From assembly GCA_021399435.1 (NCBI GenBank), contig JAJTUP010000006.1, positions 1,302,001 through 1,366,000 of the forward strand: DNA of 64,000 nt, in the 5' to 3' direction. The translations under genes were made by a program, and so were the position numbers. The notes under the pieces were generated by a model, which ran no database searches, was not told the DNA's origin, and saw only the letters and a program-made list of their open reading frames with translations. This DNA is from Diaporthe sp. PMI_573. Lineage: Eukaryota; Ascomycota; Sordariomycetes; Diaporthales; Diaporthaceae. Positions 11,594-24,452 of this stretch are shown here, one piece after another (position 1 is the first letter of the stretch; each line of letters begins with the position of its first letter).

Positions 11594-14480
11594 CTACTCC
11601 GTCTTTGGTCCACCGTTTTGCATCAATCCCGTCGGCGACGTGTTGTTCTTCAGATCACCCGCCGTGGATCCTGGGCCCGATGCAGGATGGACATTCTTCT
11701 TGTCATCCTCCCCATCATCGTCATACTCCTCATCGATGTCCATCTTCCTAGCAGCCCGTTCCGGCTCATGGCTTTGGGGAGGGGGCGGTGGTGGTCCTTG
11801 CATGGGCGGCAGCTGACTCGGCATGTTGTGAGTAGGTGGGTGATGTGCGGCCTCCGAGGGGTGATAGCCATGGGGACGCTGCTCTTCCACACGTCTGTGC
11901 TCCGAGGACTCACGACGATAAGACTCAGCTCGAGCCGGCGTGGATGGGCGTGGCTTCTTCGAGGCCGCCTCCTCCTCCCATTCGCGGAGACGCTTGGGGC
12001 CTACAGATGGAGGCCGGTTATCATGCTCATTGCGATGGAGCGCAGCCTCCGCAGCAGCGGCTGCAGCAGACTGTGGAGGTGGAGCTCCGGACTCCATGTT
12101 GCTAGGCCCGGAGGGGTCCTGCTGAGGATATGGCGGCTGGTGCTGCGGATAAGCCGACTTTGGTGAGGGCATGCGATTCTCGTGCATGGGGCGCAACTCA
12201 GGCCGGGGGCTGTTGTTCCGGTACTGCATCAGAGGTGTTGGTCCCGGGGGAGGTCCGTTTACTCCGTTGGTAGGCGGAGGAGGTCCAGCGGGTGTGGGCG
12301 CAGGGGATGGGCCGCTGTAGTTAGGATTAGCAACGCGAGGTGGTGGTTGCGAGGTTGGTGGCAGGGGCTGCTGCTGAGGTGGCGGCGGCGGGGGGTAGTG
12401 CAATGGAGGCGGTGTTCGCGCTCTCATCATCGGACCCCCAGGCCCTGCTGGACCGCCTTGCCGCGTGGGATCCTGGTATTGTCTCATTTGCTGCTCTTGG
12501 CGAGGGCTAGGCTGACGAGGAAAAGATGGCGGGGCTGGTCCCCTAAGAGGCTCACCGCGCTGCTCATAAGGATTTGGCGGTTGCGGAGGCGGATTCACTT
12601 CCGAAAGCCGCGCCCAGTTGCCGGCTGGCCCAGGAGGAGGGCCTGGCGGCGGTTGTGTTTGATGGGGGCCAGGTCCAGAGTTGGACCACTGAGGACCCGG
12701 GGGTCCGATGGCTCCTTGTTGCTGGTATGCCTGGGGGTGGACATCAGTTGGCATGGGAGCCGCGCCGGCACCGTTGGTCTGGCCGTTGCGGAGGAGTTGC
12801 AGCCGGGCCTTGATGTGAGGATTGGATGGATCCAGCTCGGCCGCTCTCTGATAGGCATCCAGTGCATCATTGATCTGGTTGTTGCAGCTCTCATACTGAA
12901 AAGGATGTCAGCAATCTGTGGGACGCAGGTGATGGGCGTTGTTGCGACTTACCAGAGTGCCGAGGTCATACCAGACCTCAGAGATGAATGGGTTCAAGCG
13001 GATGGCTCTACTGTAGGCATCCAAGGCGTCCCTGTACTGATTGATCTGGTAGTACAGGACACCGATGGAGCACCAGAAGGTTGGGTTGCGGCCGTCCCTA
13101 TAGACAGCTTGCTGATAAGCCTCATATGCCTTGGGATACTTCTGCTGCGACATGTAGCATCGACCAAGCAGGTACCAGCTCTGAGCGTCGCTGTTGTCTT
13201 TGTACAAAGTTAGCACGTTGCAATTGTGACCCAGGAGTGCGGCGATGGGCGGCTTACCTGCAGCAACAGATTTCTCCAGAAACTCGATCGCTTTCTCCTG
13301 ACTAGCGAAACTATTGCTCTGCTGGTGGTGCAGCCAGCCCAGCTGCTGCAGGACCTTGGCGTGGTTCGGGTCTCTGTCCAGCACACGCTGATAGGCGTTT
13401 TTGGCACTATCAAAGTCCTTCTGCTGCTCGTGGACGTGACCGATCTGGAACCAGATGTCTTCCTCGGTCAGCGGCGGAGGCGGCGAGTTGACAATGTACT
13501 TGAAGCACTACAAGTGTGTCAGCGAAGGCATGGGTACAGGTGTTTTCGGATGTCCCACGCACCTCAAGACTCTGGCCGTACTTCTGCTGCTGCTTGTATA
13601 TTATACCGAGTCTGAAGTATATCTCGTTTGCCTTCTCAAAGCCGGGCTCCATCTGCATGACCTGGGAGAAGGCTTCCTCGGCATGATCCAGGGATCCGTA
13701 GCGGTCGTACAAGATTCCGATTCCGTACCACAGCTTCGGTTCCTGCGAGGCTGGAGTCAGTAAGTTGTCGACAAAGCTGGCAGTCTGGTGTTTGCCGACC
13801 TTTGGGTTGCGGAGGTTAATCAGAGCGTTTTGGTAAGCTGCATAAGCCTGTTGCAGATCATCCATCATGAGATAGCAGTGTCCTGCGCAGGATGTGTTAA
13901 TCAACCGCACGGTCGCGCCGAGACATTTACATAGCTTCATCTCTTTTGGTGGGGGCGGGGCGTAACTGACCAAGGCTGCCCCATGCCTCGCCGTTGGCTG
14001 CGTCGAGCTTGAGGATCTGGTTCAGATATTCTATGGCCTTTGGGAAGTCCTCGCGAGTCCTCAAAATGGCGCTGATTGAGTTCATGGCCTGGGTGGAGCC
14101 GGGACTTGCGCGGATGGCCTGCTCATAGGCGAACAAGGCGTCCTCGACATTGCCCAGGATCTCGGATAAGCTGCCTGGAAGGGGCATCAGCTAGCTGCAC
14201 ATAGCTGGCACAATAAGGCGCATCACTGCGGGTGCCGCCGGCGCAACCCATGGGCAAGCAATTGCGCCGGCGCAACCAAGAACCAGGGTGTGGAAGGTGT
14301 CATTTGGACACCTTGTGATTCAAGCGAGGCGGACATACCTATTTGCATCCACACGGCCTCGTTCATGGCAAGAATCTGTCGCGACGGTGCCCATGCGCCT
14401 TGAGGCGGAGGCGGAGGTGGAGCGCCGACCGCATGATGCAGAGGCATCGACGGCGACTGGTGGTGTGCCGGAGCAGCCAT
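11594..14480 (-). CDS. ssn6: Ssn6/Cyc8 general transcriptional corepressor, TPR protein
   Basis: Seven exons: 14339-14480, 13971-14174, 13800-13882, 13563-13742, 13258-13507, 12953-13197 and 11594-12895, giving 801 residues. All junctions keep frame, and intron 5 has a TGCTAAC branch site. About ten tetratricopeptide repeats fill residues 40-400, including AWGSLGHCYLMMDDLQQAYA, LWYGIGILYDRYGSLDHAEE, WYLLGRCYMSQQKYPKAYEA and FWCSIGVLYYQINQYRDALD. The C-terminal half is Pro/Gln-rich and disordered and ends in an acidic, Lys-containing tail. Ssn6 binds Tup1 and is brought to promoters by DNA-binding repressors (glucose, nitrogen and developmental control). Its repeat order and the LNPF and ELDPSN spacing match the Ssn6/RCM-1 family, which distinguishes it from other TPR proteins. 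The promoter side is an unusually long gene-free stretch. Confidence 0.95.
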
Positions 14481-15730
14481 CAGGGCGGAAGAGATTTAAG
14501 TTGGCTTTTTTTTTGGGGGGGGGGGGAGGGAAACGATGCCGACGACAATATTTTGTGACAAGAGTCTGTCTGTGTGCTGTCGAGGTATTGGGGGCAGGGT
14601 ATGGATGGGCTGGGCGTTGGCCGAGAGATAATTACGAAATCAAGCAGCCGCTGCAAATGTCAACTGCAACTGTCGACAGGTTGCCTCATTGAAAGGGTGA
14701 AGGGGAGTGCGAGCCGGTGTGGAGGGACACAATTGAACAGACAAGAGGCCGGGTGAGGCCAGATGCGGATTGTGTGCGGTGGGCTGCGCGAGACTGCGAG
14801 GAAAGAAGGGAAGAGTGGAAGGTTGAAGCGGCTCCCTGGATCGGTGGGCGGGAGGAGAAAAACCAACGGGGGAGATGGGAGCAGATGAGAACGCAGCTCT
14901 GGCAAACTCCCCTTACCCAGGGATTGGGGCACGGCCGGGGGGTGTGGGTAGCTGCTATCCGTGGAAACAAATGAAGGAATCCTGACCAGACAGCTAGACA
15001 GGCTAGGCCAGGGCTACCACCACACGCGAACCGAACACTCCAGCACCCGGGTGCATGGGTACGTACCGGCCCCTGCCAGCCAGCCCGCACCTCACCTCCA
15101 GTGCTCGGGTCAGGGGTTGGCTGCAGCAGCCGGCAGCTGGCAGGGTGACGACGTGCTGCAGCAGACGGGGCCTGGTCTCGGTACAAGGGCCCAGCTTCGG
15201 GCCATCTGCGAGAAGTCCACGCTACCTGACATTGGGCCCCAGAAGGTTGTGGAGGAGCTGGGTGCGCTTACGGGGGTACGAGGGTACCGGGGTACAAGGT
15301 TACATGCCTCACCACCGCCTGCGCACCCTGCAGTGCCTGCACACCCAGGCCCCAGACCCGCTTGCCTGCAGCCCGCAGCCCAAAGCCACCCCTCCCACCC
15401 CACCTTTGCAAGAAAAGGCGGGTCGCCCAAGACAAGCCTCTGCCCTCTTGGTTTTTTTGGGATTGTGGCTGCCCCAGGAAGGGGTGCTGGGAGGGGGGGA
15501 CGGGAGGCGAGCAACGTCCCCCTTCTGTTACGTAGGTCCCCTCGACTGGCCCCAATGGTCCAGGGAGGGTGTCACTGCCGCACGACCATGTTCGGCTTTC
15601 TTGGGACCTGCCACAAAAGGGGAACGGGACGTGCGGCTTCTCCGCACAGGCCTTGACAACAGTGCAGCAGAAGTGATTAGTCTTCCTTATTATTGCTGAT
15701 CGCCAGGCATGCCATGCTCTCCTACTGTGC

Positions 15731-15774
15731 GAAAAAAAGAAAGGAAAAGAAGAAGAAGAAAAGAAAAAAAAAAG
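15731..15774 (+). repeat. Pure purine tract (GA/A-rich)
   Basis: Forty-four bases consist of only A and G, with GAA triplet runs. It is simple sequence in the gene-free region upstream of ssn6. Confidence 0.9.
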
Positions 15775-16725
15775 CAACAGCCGTGTCGGCTGTTGCGTAT
15801 TATGCGCCAATGCCCTTGGATAAATATCCTTCTTACCTGCCTTGGGACGATCCCTTTGTCGGTAGCTCACCCAGCTAAAATAGGCACGCCAGTCCGACAA
15901 CCACAATGATACACTAGTACTGCCAGCAGAATCCTCCATGACGCCCGTCCTGTTCCGACCCGGGGACGAAGCCGCATGGCGCCAGATCTGCAGCAGGAAG
16001 GCCTCGACCCGCCCGCCGCCAGCCATGCTGCCATGACAGCCCCAAACTGATTCAGATGGTGCTGTCTAGCGTGTGCCTCGGCAGTGAACTGGCGATAGCA
16101 TCAATTATCCTGCTTACCTCGGCCTCTACAGCAAGCAGTGGCTCCCACGTTGAGCACCGACATTTTGGCCGGTCTCACGACAACCAAACCGGGAGTCATG
16201 CCTGGCGCGTCATGCCGTTGCTGTCTTTTGAAGCCTGCCGGGGAGTTCTGAATCGTAGTGTGCGCGAGGAGCCTTGTCACAGAGAGGGGGACTGAGGAGG
16301 GAGTGCTGGGAGTGCTGCTAATGCTTGTGAAACAGAGGTTGCGGTCTTTGTTCTTCAGCTGGGCCTGCTATCATCTCCCTCCCGACGCCTCCTTCTCTCA
16401 CTGCCGCGGCGAGCGCGGCGAGCGCGGCGAGGGCGTCGAGGGAGCGATGACCCCATTGCCGTGTCCTGCAATACGAAGAGGTCAGTGTGGCCGGTGTGGA
16501 AGATTCCTTTCCATCCAGTGTGTGATGTCGACTCGCAAGCGGGGTTTGGGCGGTAAGAAAGGGCCAGATGTTTGTTTCATCCCAAGTCTGGCTGATGGCT
16601 GTTGCATCCGAAGGATGGGTTTTGATGGGCGATGAGGCAGCGCAGATTCGCACCACCCGTCATGCTCCTGCAGGCTGGCTGCAGCACCAAGCAGCTCCTC
16701 AACTGCCCGTGCCCGTCCCCCTGCT

Positions 16726-16754
16726 CGCGCCCGCGCCCGCGCCCGCGCCCGCGC
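16726..16754. repeat. CGCGCC hexanucleotide microsatellite
   Basis: About five imperfect hexamer units of C/G alternation (GCGCCC phase) sit in non-coding DNA. Confidence 0.85.
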
Positions 16755-19700
16755 ATGCTTGCCAGTGCCTGTGCAGGGCCATTGCCAGCTCTCCATTGTC
16801 CCGGCCGCGAGATTGGGTTAGGGTTTGGCGCATCGTGTCCTGACGGTGGGGATTGGGGGTGGATGGCAGGGGGGGGAGGCATGTTGGATGGAGACAAATC
16901 TGAACTGATTTCCGAGGCTGGCGTGCACAGAAGGTGTGTGGGGCCCTGGGCAGAGTGGGCGGCTGGTGATGACAGGGCCCTGACAGGTCCACCACGGTCG
17001 ACTCGTGCATCATGCAGGGTTGGCCGAAGCTTCATGGGCCGGATGTACCGAGTACGCGTCGGGACCCCTTCCATCTGAACATGGCGGTACCGGGACCTTG
17101 GCGCTCTGTGCTGCCGGCACCCCTCCCTCCACGCCCCTCCCAGAAACGGGGGTGTCTCCGCGGCACGCCATGACGCCTTCTGCTTAGCTGCAGATGCTGG
17201 GGCCGCAGGGAATGGCAATCGTTCTTTCTGTTCGGCGCCAGGCTCCTGCAGCCCCCCCGTGCGTCAGGACGGATGCTGGGCCCGCCCGAACATAAAACGG
17301 GTAATAAGACTCAAGACCAGGACGGTCCGTATGTATGCCCGCGGTACGTATTCCAGCCCACATTACACTAGCCTAGTGAGCCGTCCTTTGCTCCCTTTCC
17401 CCCAAGGCAGCCCAGGCCAGGCCCCAAGCAAAAAAGTCCAGCCAGCGAGGCCATTGTCCATTCCTGACTGCCCCTGCGACCGCTCACATACCGCACCGCA
17501 CCGCACCGCACCAGGCCACAATGGTGATTCAGGATGGATGCTATGGGGGGCTTCTTATTACATTACTCGCGAACCACGCGCTGGCCCACCCCTCTTCCCC
17601 TCCCTCCCGAGAACAGCCTAACCTGGTTCGTCTCGGAAATATTCCTTGTGGGATTTTCCCGGGTTGGAAAACCCCTCTGGCAATACTGTCTAAGAACCAA
17701 AAGAATAAAGAACATGAGAAGAAGAAGAAGAAAAAAGAGCGCACCCCGGCCTGGTATGCCCCAGCCAACACCTAGCCGCACCCCCCCTCCCCTCTCCCCA
17801 GGCGGTCGGTTCCGTTGTAGGCGCCGGCCAGCCACTGCCAGACTAAGCCTCCAGCCCCAGATCCTCTGTCGCGAAGGCGAGCATCTCGCCTGTTCGCCGC
17901 GCGCCTTGGCCATCTCATTTGACCATTCCAACACTCCCAAACTGGTCTTGGCCCCTTTAAGGCTTGGATCGAGGTGTCCCAGCATGCCGGCCAGCATCTC
18001 CTTGCCCCCATGCGAAGCTGACCTTGTCGAGCTGTAATAGCAACAACACACCTTTGGCCGTGCCCCTCCCGCCCCAGACCGACCCGGGGCCGCCATCGAG
18101 GGTGGGTCAGGGCACAGTACAGTAAGTAGATCTGCACCGCAGCCTGGTAAAATTCGATTAGTTTTGTCGTCACAGCGCCGCTCGTAAAATGTGTGGCCGC
18201 ATTTCCCTTCGCTCCACAACACGACTGAGGATCTGCAGCGCAGCAAAGCTGGAGGCGAAGGACGAGGTCGGTCGCACTAGTGACGGAGGGAGTGGACATA
18301 AGCTCATCGTTTCGTCGGCGGAGCTTATTGGCGATGACCCTGCATCTCCGGACGCAGGACGAACGGTTTTGCGGGTCCCGCAAGAACTTTCGAAACCCGC
18401 TGCTGGTTGTCGGCCTCGGCAGTGCGGTAAAGGCGCCTAGCGAGGCCGCCAGCCCAGCGCAGGTGGTTGGTGTGTACGGATCAGTCGATTGTTTCGACAA
18501 GAGAAAAGGGACAGGCCGCCTGGCCCAGCTGGCAGTTGTGTCATTTGTATCGTGCGCGCGCCAGCCAAGACCAACATATAGTAGCGGCTGCGGTTGAGCA
18601 GCTTGTCAGACGTACGAGGCATCAGTCAATGATGCGATGGAAACCCAATAGGCACAGTAACTATATTTGATGCATTGGCAGGAATGCTTTCAAAACATGT
18701 GCGATGTGCGCTCGAGGCAGGGCATCGCTGTCGGCCCAAGTCATGCCCAGCATTTCGAAGAAGAAAAAAAAAAGGGGCCGATGCAACAACCAACCGAACA
18801 GCGGTCGGGCAGTCCCTTGCGTCAAACCATGCTTGCCCGCTGGGTGACATTCGCGGTTTTGGGTTTGGCCTTGCGCGGAAGTCAAGTCGGTAATGGCTGT
18901 GCGCACAGCTGTCGTCGTTTGTGCCTGACTGCGGCAGATGACATAGTCTATGTGATTCCGAGGACCATCCGGCGAGGCAGATCGATCGTCGCCTTTGACG
19001 CCAGAAGCTCGAGCACCTTCTGACAATCTAACAGAATAGCAAAGCATTGGATAGGCGGCGCAGAAAGGAGCTCTGTACAGGCCGAATCGTCGTGTTCTGC
19101 ATTGCCGAACCCAGCGTTGTTATAGGAGCAACCCCGGGGCTATTGATGGCCAGACCGGGGCGATCGCAATTCAGTGTCATCATCTTCAGCGGTTCGTGAC
19201 AAGCCGCAGGGGCCTTTCCACGTGGAATCTTGCGCAACTCGCACCATCGGCTCGTTCCTTCTTTCTCTTTTGGCCCTTCGGCCCAGCCACAGACGGAGTG
19301 AACGGACGGGCGGAGGTGGCTCTGCTCGCACGGGCAAAAGGGCACGGAGACATAGTGCTTTCCTTCCGTTCTCGCGAAGTCAATCAAGATTCGGCCCCGT
19401 CGAGATCTTGCTCGTGTGGAACGATCCGTTCTGTTTCAAAGCGCCTACTCGAAATCTTGAGGAGGGGGGGGGCGTGGGCATTTTCCTGCTGATATCCCAC
19501 CTGCCCCGTGATAGCCAAAGGCAACTGATCCCTGGTGGCGATGACGGGACGAGTGTGAGATGATCTACGGTTTCACTTCCGGCGCAGAGCGGGGACCCGT
19601 TCGATCGGCTGCTTCTGTGCGTCTTTCCATCGATTTTGATGGGAGTCCCTCCCTAGGTTGCCATGCAAGCAGACGGCCCGGGGGGGGGGGAGACCTTATG

Positions 19701-22700
19701 GCATCGCTTCTGACTGTTTAAAAGCTGCCTTACAAGCCATTCTGCCAAACATTTCGCAACCCTCGAACCTTCAGGCTCGCATCTGCCGCCCGTTGCGAGG
19801 AAACATATAGCATACATCTACGTTCCGGGACGAGATCAAAGGATCGCTAGGCTGGGCTTGGCTCGGCCTCAAGAGTTTAGCCGCACGCATTCCCGACCTC
19901 TACACCGTAAGTGGTGATAAGCTGTGGTCGGCCCGGGATTTTGGGTAACAACAGGCAAGCGCAGGTGATTGGCGTGATCCATTGGTGGGTTTAATGCACC
20001 TAGGACACGGTAGATGCCATCTCCATTCGCAGTGACCACTTTGGGTGGGTGACATGACTTGATGACAGACGAGTGAATAGTGATGACCGATGTGCAACGT
20101 TCTATAAATGGTAATTAGGCGTGTGCTGAGTGGGAGAATTCATTCGACAGCCACCGTGCTGCCACCTGGCGGCGCCTGTAAGGATCGCCCGGACATGTGG
20201 GCGCCCCAGACAAGGAGCAGTGGTAGCTGGGTGACTTGCAGAAGCCGTCGGAAATGCATGGTACACAGTACAGCAGCCTCTGCGACTTGATGCATATGCC
20301 ATGCGGCTGGTCGTCGATGCGGCGGAATCGAACTGGTCCTCGCCCCCAAGCGGATTTCATGGTGCACAAGCAACCTGGAGAGTGACGTCCACCCACGCCT
20401 GCGACTACACGCAACGTCGTCTGTTTTGTAGTGTGGTGATGTACCCAGAGTCGGCCATTTCGAGGGTCATGACTTGAAGGGGGGGGGAACCATAGGACGG
20501 CCGGGAGTCTGGCGTTTGGTACGTTTGAGAGTGGTAGTGGTTGGGTGGGACAAACCTCGCGGAGGAGGGGTCTAGGGCGTTGATGCACCCACCCTGTCGA
20601 CGGCCGTGATCGCCTCGCCCGTCTCGTCCTAGTGCTGTGCCGCCGCAATCTGCACCCTGTGATTGAGGTGCATCATGCCGCATCGCTTGGCCGCGGCCAG
20701 CCGTGGCTATTGGGGCGTGTTGCCTTGTGCACGAACTGCGGAGGCAACTGACGATGGGTCAGTAGACCGCGGGTTGCTGTCGCTTCAGCAGCAGCCGTGG
20801 GTTTTGGTTTGCTTCTTCTGGGGCCTGACTTGCATTTTGCAAAAACGGCTGCTGTGTCTCTCTCTCTCTCTGCCTCGCAGTCCTGCGCGGAAATGGAGTC
20901 CCAGAGGCGCTAGCCCCTTCACGCAGTACATGCATGTAACACGTCTCTCGTGCCGCCCACATCATTTCAGGATTGGTATGCCTAGCTAGGTCCTTGTCTT
21001 CTGTCACCCGAGGCCCTGTCCCAGCTTCCCGAGGTTCGCGGTGGTATCCTCGTCAGCACCGGATCTGGAGTAAGCAGCAGCCTGTCGATCTAACGCCGCT
21101 CATCATCATATTATATGTAATAGAACTGAGTTCCTGCAAGTCTTACCTAAGCCTCTTGCTGAGATAGATTTGAGCTGCGGGACGAGGGCAAAGACCGCAC
21201 CCTGCCCGCTGTGGCAGTAAGATATGTTTCCTCTCCATGACACTGGGAGCCGTTCAAGGCTTCGGTTTGAACAGATGCACGATCGGTCTGGTTCAACTGA
21301 TGCTCAGCTTGGTCGATCGCGATGTGGCCAATTATGCGCGCATGATTGCTAGTGCCCCATCGACTAGAGCAGTAGCAACTTTGCCGTTTCACTGGCTTGT
21401 GGCCCGAATGTTTAAATACTCACCTTTGGCTGACCATGCGATGCGAGTACTCGGTGTAATGTTACTCAGCTTGACAAGCAGGGGAATAGTGCAACAAGGG
21501 GCGCCGAAGCTTGCCTGGTCGCCAGGCTGAAGGGGCCGATTTGCGAGGGCCAATCTCCATCGCTGTCAGGGACCTGCCAAGCTGGGAGGGAGAATGGCAC
21601 GAGCTGCCGAGCCTCGTGGTGATGCGTGTGCTGTATGTAGATCGGCAGCCCGCCACAGTGCCGTCACCCTCAAACAAGACAGGGGCCCAACGCCCACCGA
21701 TCCGAACATCTTGGGACCGGCAGCTGTCGAGGTGGTATGGTTCCAGATGGGCCAAGCCGAGCAGATGCGCTGGTCCATCTGATCTCCAATGAAGGGCGAA
21801 AGTGCACGGCAATGTCACCAACTATGTGCCCGTCCGATGCCGTTACTCTGATCAGGCTTGTGGAATGTGTGCACTGCGCTGAGACACATATTGCATGTGT
21901 AGCGTGTTCATGTCTGAGGTCGACGCATGCTACCCAGCACAGAACACGGCTGATCCGCAAGGTGTCAAGCTGGGCGACAGAGGCGCACACAAACTCTCCG
22001 CCGGCAAACCTGGCGGTGATGACGCCGGCTGCGGTTGCAAGCTCACCACCCACTCAGTCCATTGTTTTCAACCCACAAGGTGGGGATGGGCTTGGGATGC
22101 TGATTTTAGGTACCTGCCTAGCTAGGTACCTACACAGTAGGTAGGTAGGTTGTAGTCTTGTCTCTCCAACCAAGCAACCCGTTCCAAACCTTGGGATGTC
22201 GGCTTCCCGAGGCAACCACCGGGCCGCATTATTGATCTTGCATGCTCGCCAGCATCGGAAACTGTACAGGGAGGGACTCCCTGCCACCTTATCTCATCGG
22301 GCCTATGAAGCCTCACCAAGTCAACTACCTATTGGTAGGCAGGAGGTTATCGTATAGAAGATGATTGCATAAGAGTGTATACTATAGGACGGTGTTCTAC
22401 AAGACTTTAGCCCAGAAGGGGTCAAGTAGATCGCAGCCACACGCCTGGCCTCGCTGCAAGGCTAGATGGCTGCTCGTGGCTGCCCCTACCACGTGTTGAC
22501 AGCAGATGACTGCGCTTAAACAATTGAAAGAAACACCCTATGATTCGGATAAGATGTTATGCATCCTTTTACATTAATAAGGCAGTAGGACTTCAAAGTC
22601 TTTTGTAGGCATTGACAAACCTATCCGGACCGCAGCCAGAGAAACTGCAGCAGCTCAGCAACGAGGCCAACGGAGATTTAAGAGACATCATGTATCTAAA

Positions 22701-23039
22701 GCAGAAGTCAGGACTTGCAACACCCCATACCAGGACAGTCTGGTTGGTGTCCACCCAGTGAATCTGGACGGGTATGGAAATTGTAATTGTTTGAGCTTGT
22801 GGTAGTCCTGGTCCCCAGGGGAGGGCGATGCTGGCGCAGACCAGCTGCGGACAGCTGCAAGCCACCTGGCAGGTTCACGTGATGATGGGCTCCACAGATC
22901 CCACCAACGGCAAACCCCCCAGGGCGAAACATTTTGCAGACTGCAGCCAGCCTCAATCGTGAGCTTTCTTGTCCCAACTCATCAACCGCCTACCCATCCC
23001 CCACGACAACTTCGCGACAAAGAGCTCAAGTCAGCCAAC

Positions 23040-24452
23040 ATGTCGCACCGTAAGTTCGAGGCTCCTCGTCATGGCTCTCTGGCCTACCTGCCCCGTAAGA
23101 GGGCTGCCAGACACCGAGGAAAGGTCAAGTCGTAAGTTCTCGCCAATCGTCCGTCCCCTGGTGCATCTGCAATTGATGGATGGATGGGCTCCTTTTTTTG
23201 TTGGTACCCGGGTGTGAGGGCGGCTGCTGATCGTGTCGGCTGCTACAGCTTCCCCAAGGACGACCCCAAGAAGCCCGTCCACCTGACCGCCACCATGGGC
23301 TACAAGGCTGGTATGACCACCATTGTCCGCGACCTCGACCGACCTGGCGCGAAGTCCCACAAGAAGGAAGTTGTTGAGGCCGTCACCATTGTTGACACGC
23401 CACCTGTACGAACAATGCAGCCCGCTTGGCAATTGAGCCAATGGCTAACATCTTTCACAGATGATCGTTGTTGGTCTGGTTGGCTACATCGAAACCCCCC
23501 GTGGCCTGCGTTCGCTCACTACCGTCTGGGCTGAGCACTTGAGCGACGAGATCAAGCGCCGGTTCTACAAGAACTGGTACAAGAGCAAGAAGAAGGCCTT
23601 CACCAAGTACGCCAAGAAGCACTCCGACAACGCCTCCTCCTTCACCCGCGAGCTCGAGCGCATCAAGAAGTACTGCACCGTCGTCCGTGTCCTGGCCCAC
23701 ACCCAGATCCGCAAGACCCCCCTCAAGCAGAAGAAGGCCCACCTCATGGAGATCCAGATCAACGGTGGCTCCGTCGCCGACAAGGTCGAGTTCGGCCACG
23801 GTCTCTTCGAGAAGCCCGTCTCCATCGACAGCATCTTCGAGCAGGACGAGATGATCGACGTGATCGCTGTCACCAAGGGTCACGGCTTCAACGGTGTCAC
23901 CTCCCGTTGGGGTACCAAGAAGCTTCCGCGCAAGACACACAAGGGTCTCCGCAAGGTCGCTTGTATCGGTGCCTGGCACCCGTCCCACGTCCAGTGGACT
24001 GTTGCCCGTGCTGGTCAGAAGGGTTACCACCACCGTACCTCGGTCAACCACAAGGTCTACCGTATTGGCAAGGGTGACGCCGACGACAACGCCGCTACCG
24101 AGGTTGATGTCACCAAGAAGACCATCACTCCGTAAGCTACCGCCCCGTTCCCCCCGTGAGCACCGAGTGCAAGACAAGAATGCTGACATGTCAAAACAGT
24201 CTGGGTGGCTTCGTCCGCTACGGTGAGGTCAAGAACGACTTCGTCATGGTCAAGGGCTCCATCCCTGGTGTGAAGAAGCGTGTCATGACCCTCCGCAAGT
24301 CCATGTTCACCCACACCTCAAGGAAGGCGCTGGAGAAGGTCGAGCTCAAGTGGATCGACACCTCGTCCGAGTTTGGACACGGTGCTTTCCAGACCCCCGC
24401 CGAGAAGAAGCAGTACCAGGGTCTCCTCAAGAAGGATGTTGCCTCCGCTTAA
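23040..24452 (+). CDS. rpl3: 60S ribosomal protein L3 (uL3)
   Basis: Four exons (23040-23131, 23249-23405, 23461-24131, 24200-24452) encode 390 residues, close to the usual 387-403. The start [20 protein letters not shown] is the canonical L3 N-terminal extension. [46 protein letters not shown] and [20 protein letters not shown] are family blocks. The last two belong to the basic and tryptophan fingers that reach toward the peptidyl-transferase centre. The first intron follows codon 30, as is common for fungal ribosomal protein genes. Codon use is strongly biased to C-ending codons, as expected for a highly expressed gene. The start is fixed by conservation from residue 1. The large gene-free region lies upstream. 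Confidence 0.98.

Larger units (their letters stand above)
14481..23039. other. 8.5-kb region without supportable genes
   Basis: This is the shared upstream region of ssn6 (minus) and rpl3 (plus). It contains purine tracts (15731-15774, 17700-17737, 18760-18778), a CGCGCC repeat (16726-16754), a CCGCA repeat (17491-17513), homopolymer G runs (14517-14529, 19680-19690) and a TC repeat near 20862-20876. Open frames of up to about 250 codons occur on both strands. They have Arg/Pro/Ser/Cys-biased composition, overlap one another and show no motif. I could not identify an exon chain, a tRNA, a 5S RNA or a transposon. Long leaders or non-coding transcripts cannot be excluded. Confidence 0.55.

Noticed and set aside
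11510..13213. Long plus-strand frames opposite the ssn6 exons
   Set aside because: They are antisense shadows of the Pro/Gln-rich coding region and cross its introns. Their composition (Arg/Trp-rich) is not protein-like.
16815..16826. Telomere-like GGTTAGGGTT
   Set aside because: This is a single unit without repetition and gives no evidence of an internal telomere.
18189..18440. Open frame starting MCGRISLR, like the catalytic start of SRAP (HMCES) proteins
   Set aside because: Only the first few residues match. The rest of the frame has none of the SRAP motifs and no downstream exon continues it.
17772..18500. 242-codon minus-strand open frame upstream of ssn6
   Set aside because: No motif, Trp/Cys/Arg-rich random-like sequence, and it overlaps other open frames of similar length.
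20310..20345. T-loop-like GTTCGATTCC (minus strand) suggesting a tRNA
   Set aside because: The flanking bases do not form the T stem, and no anticodon arm, D arm or acceptor stem can be folded around it.
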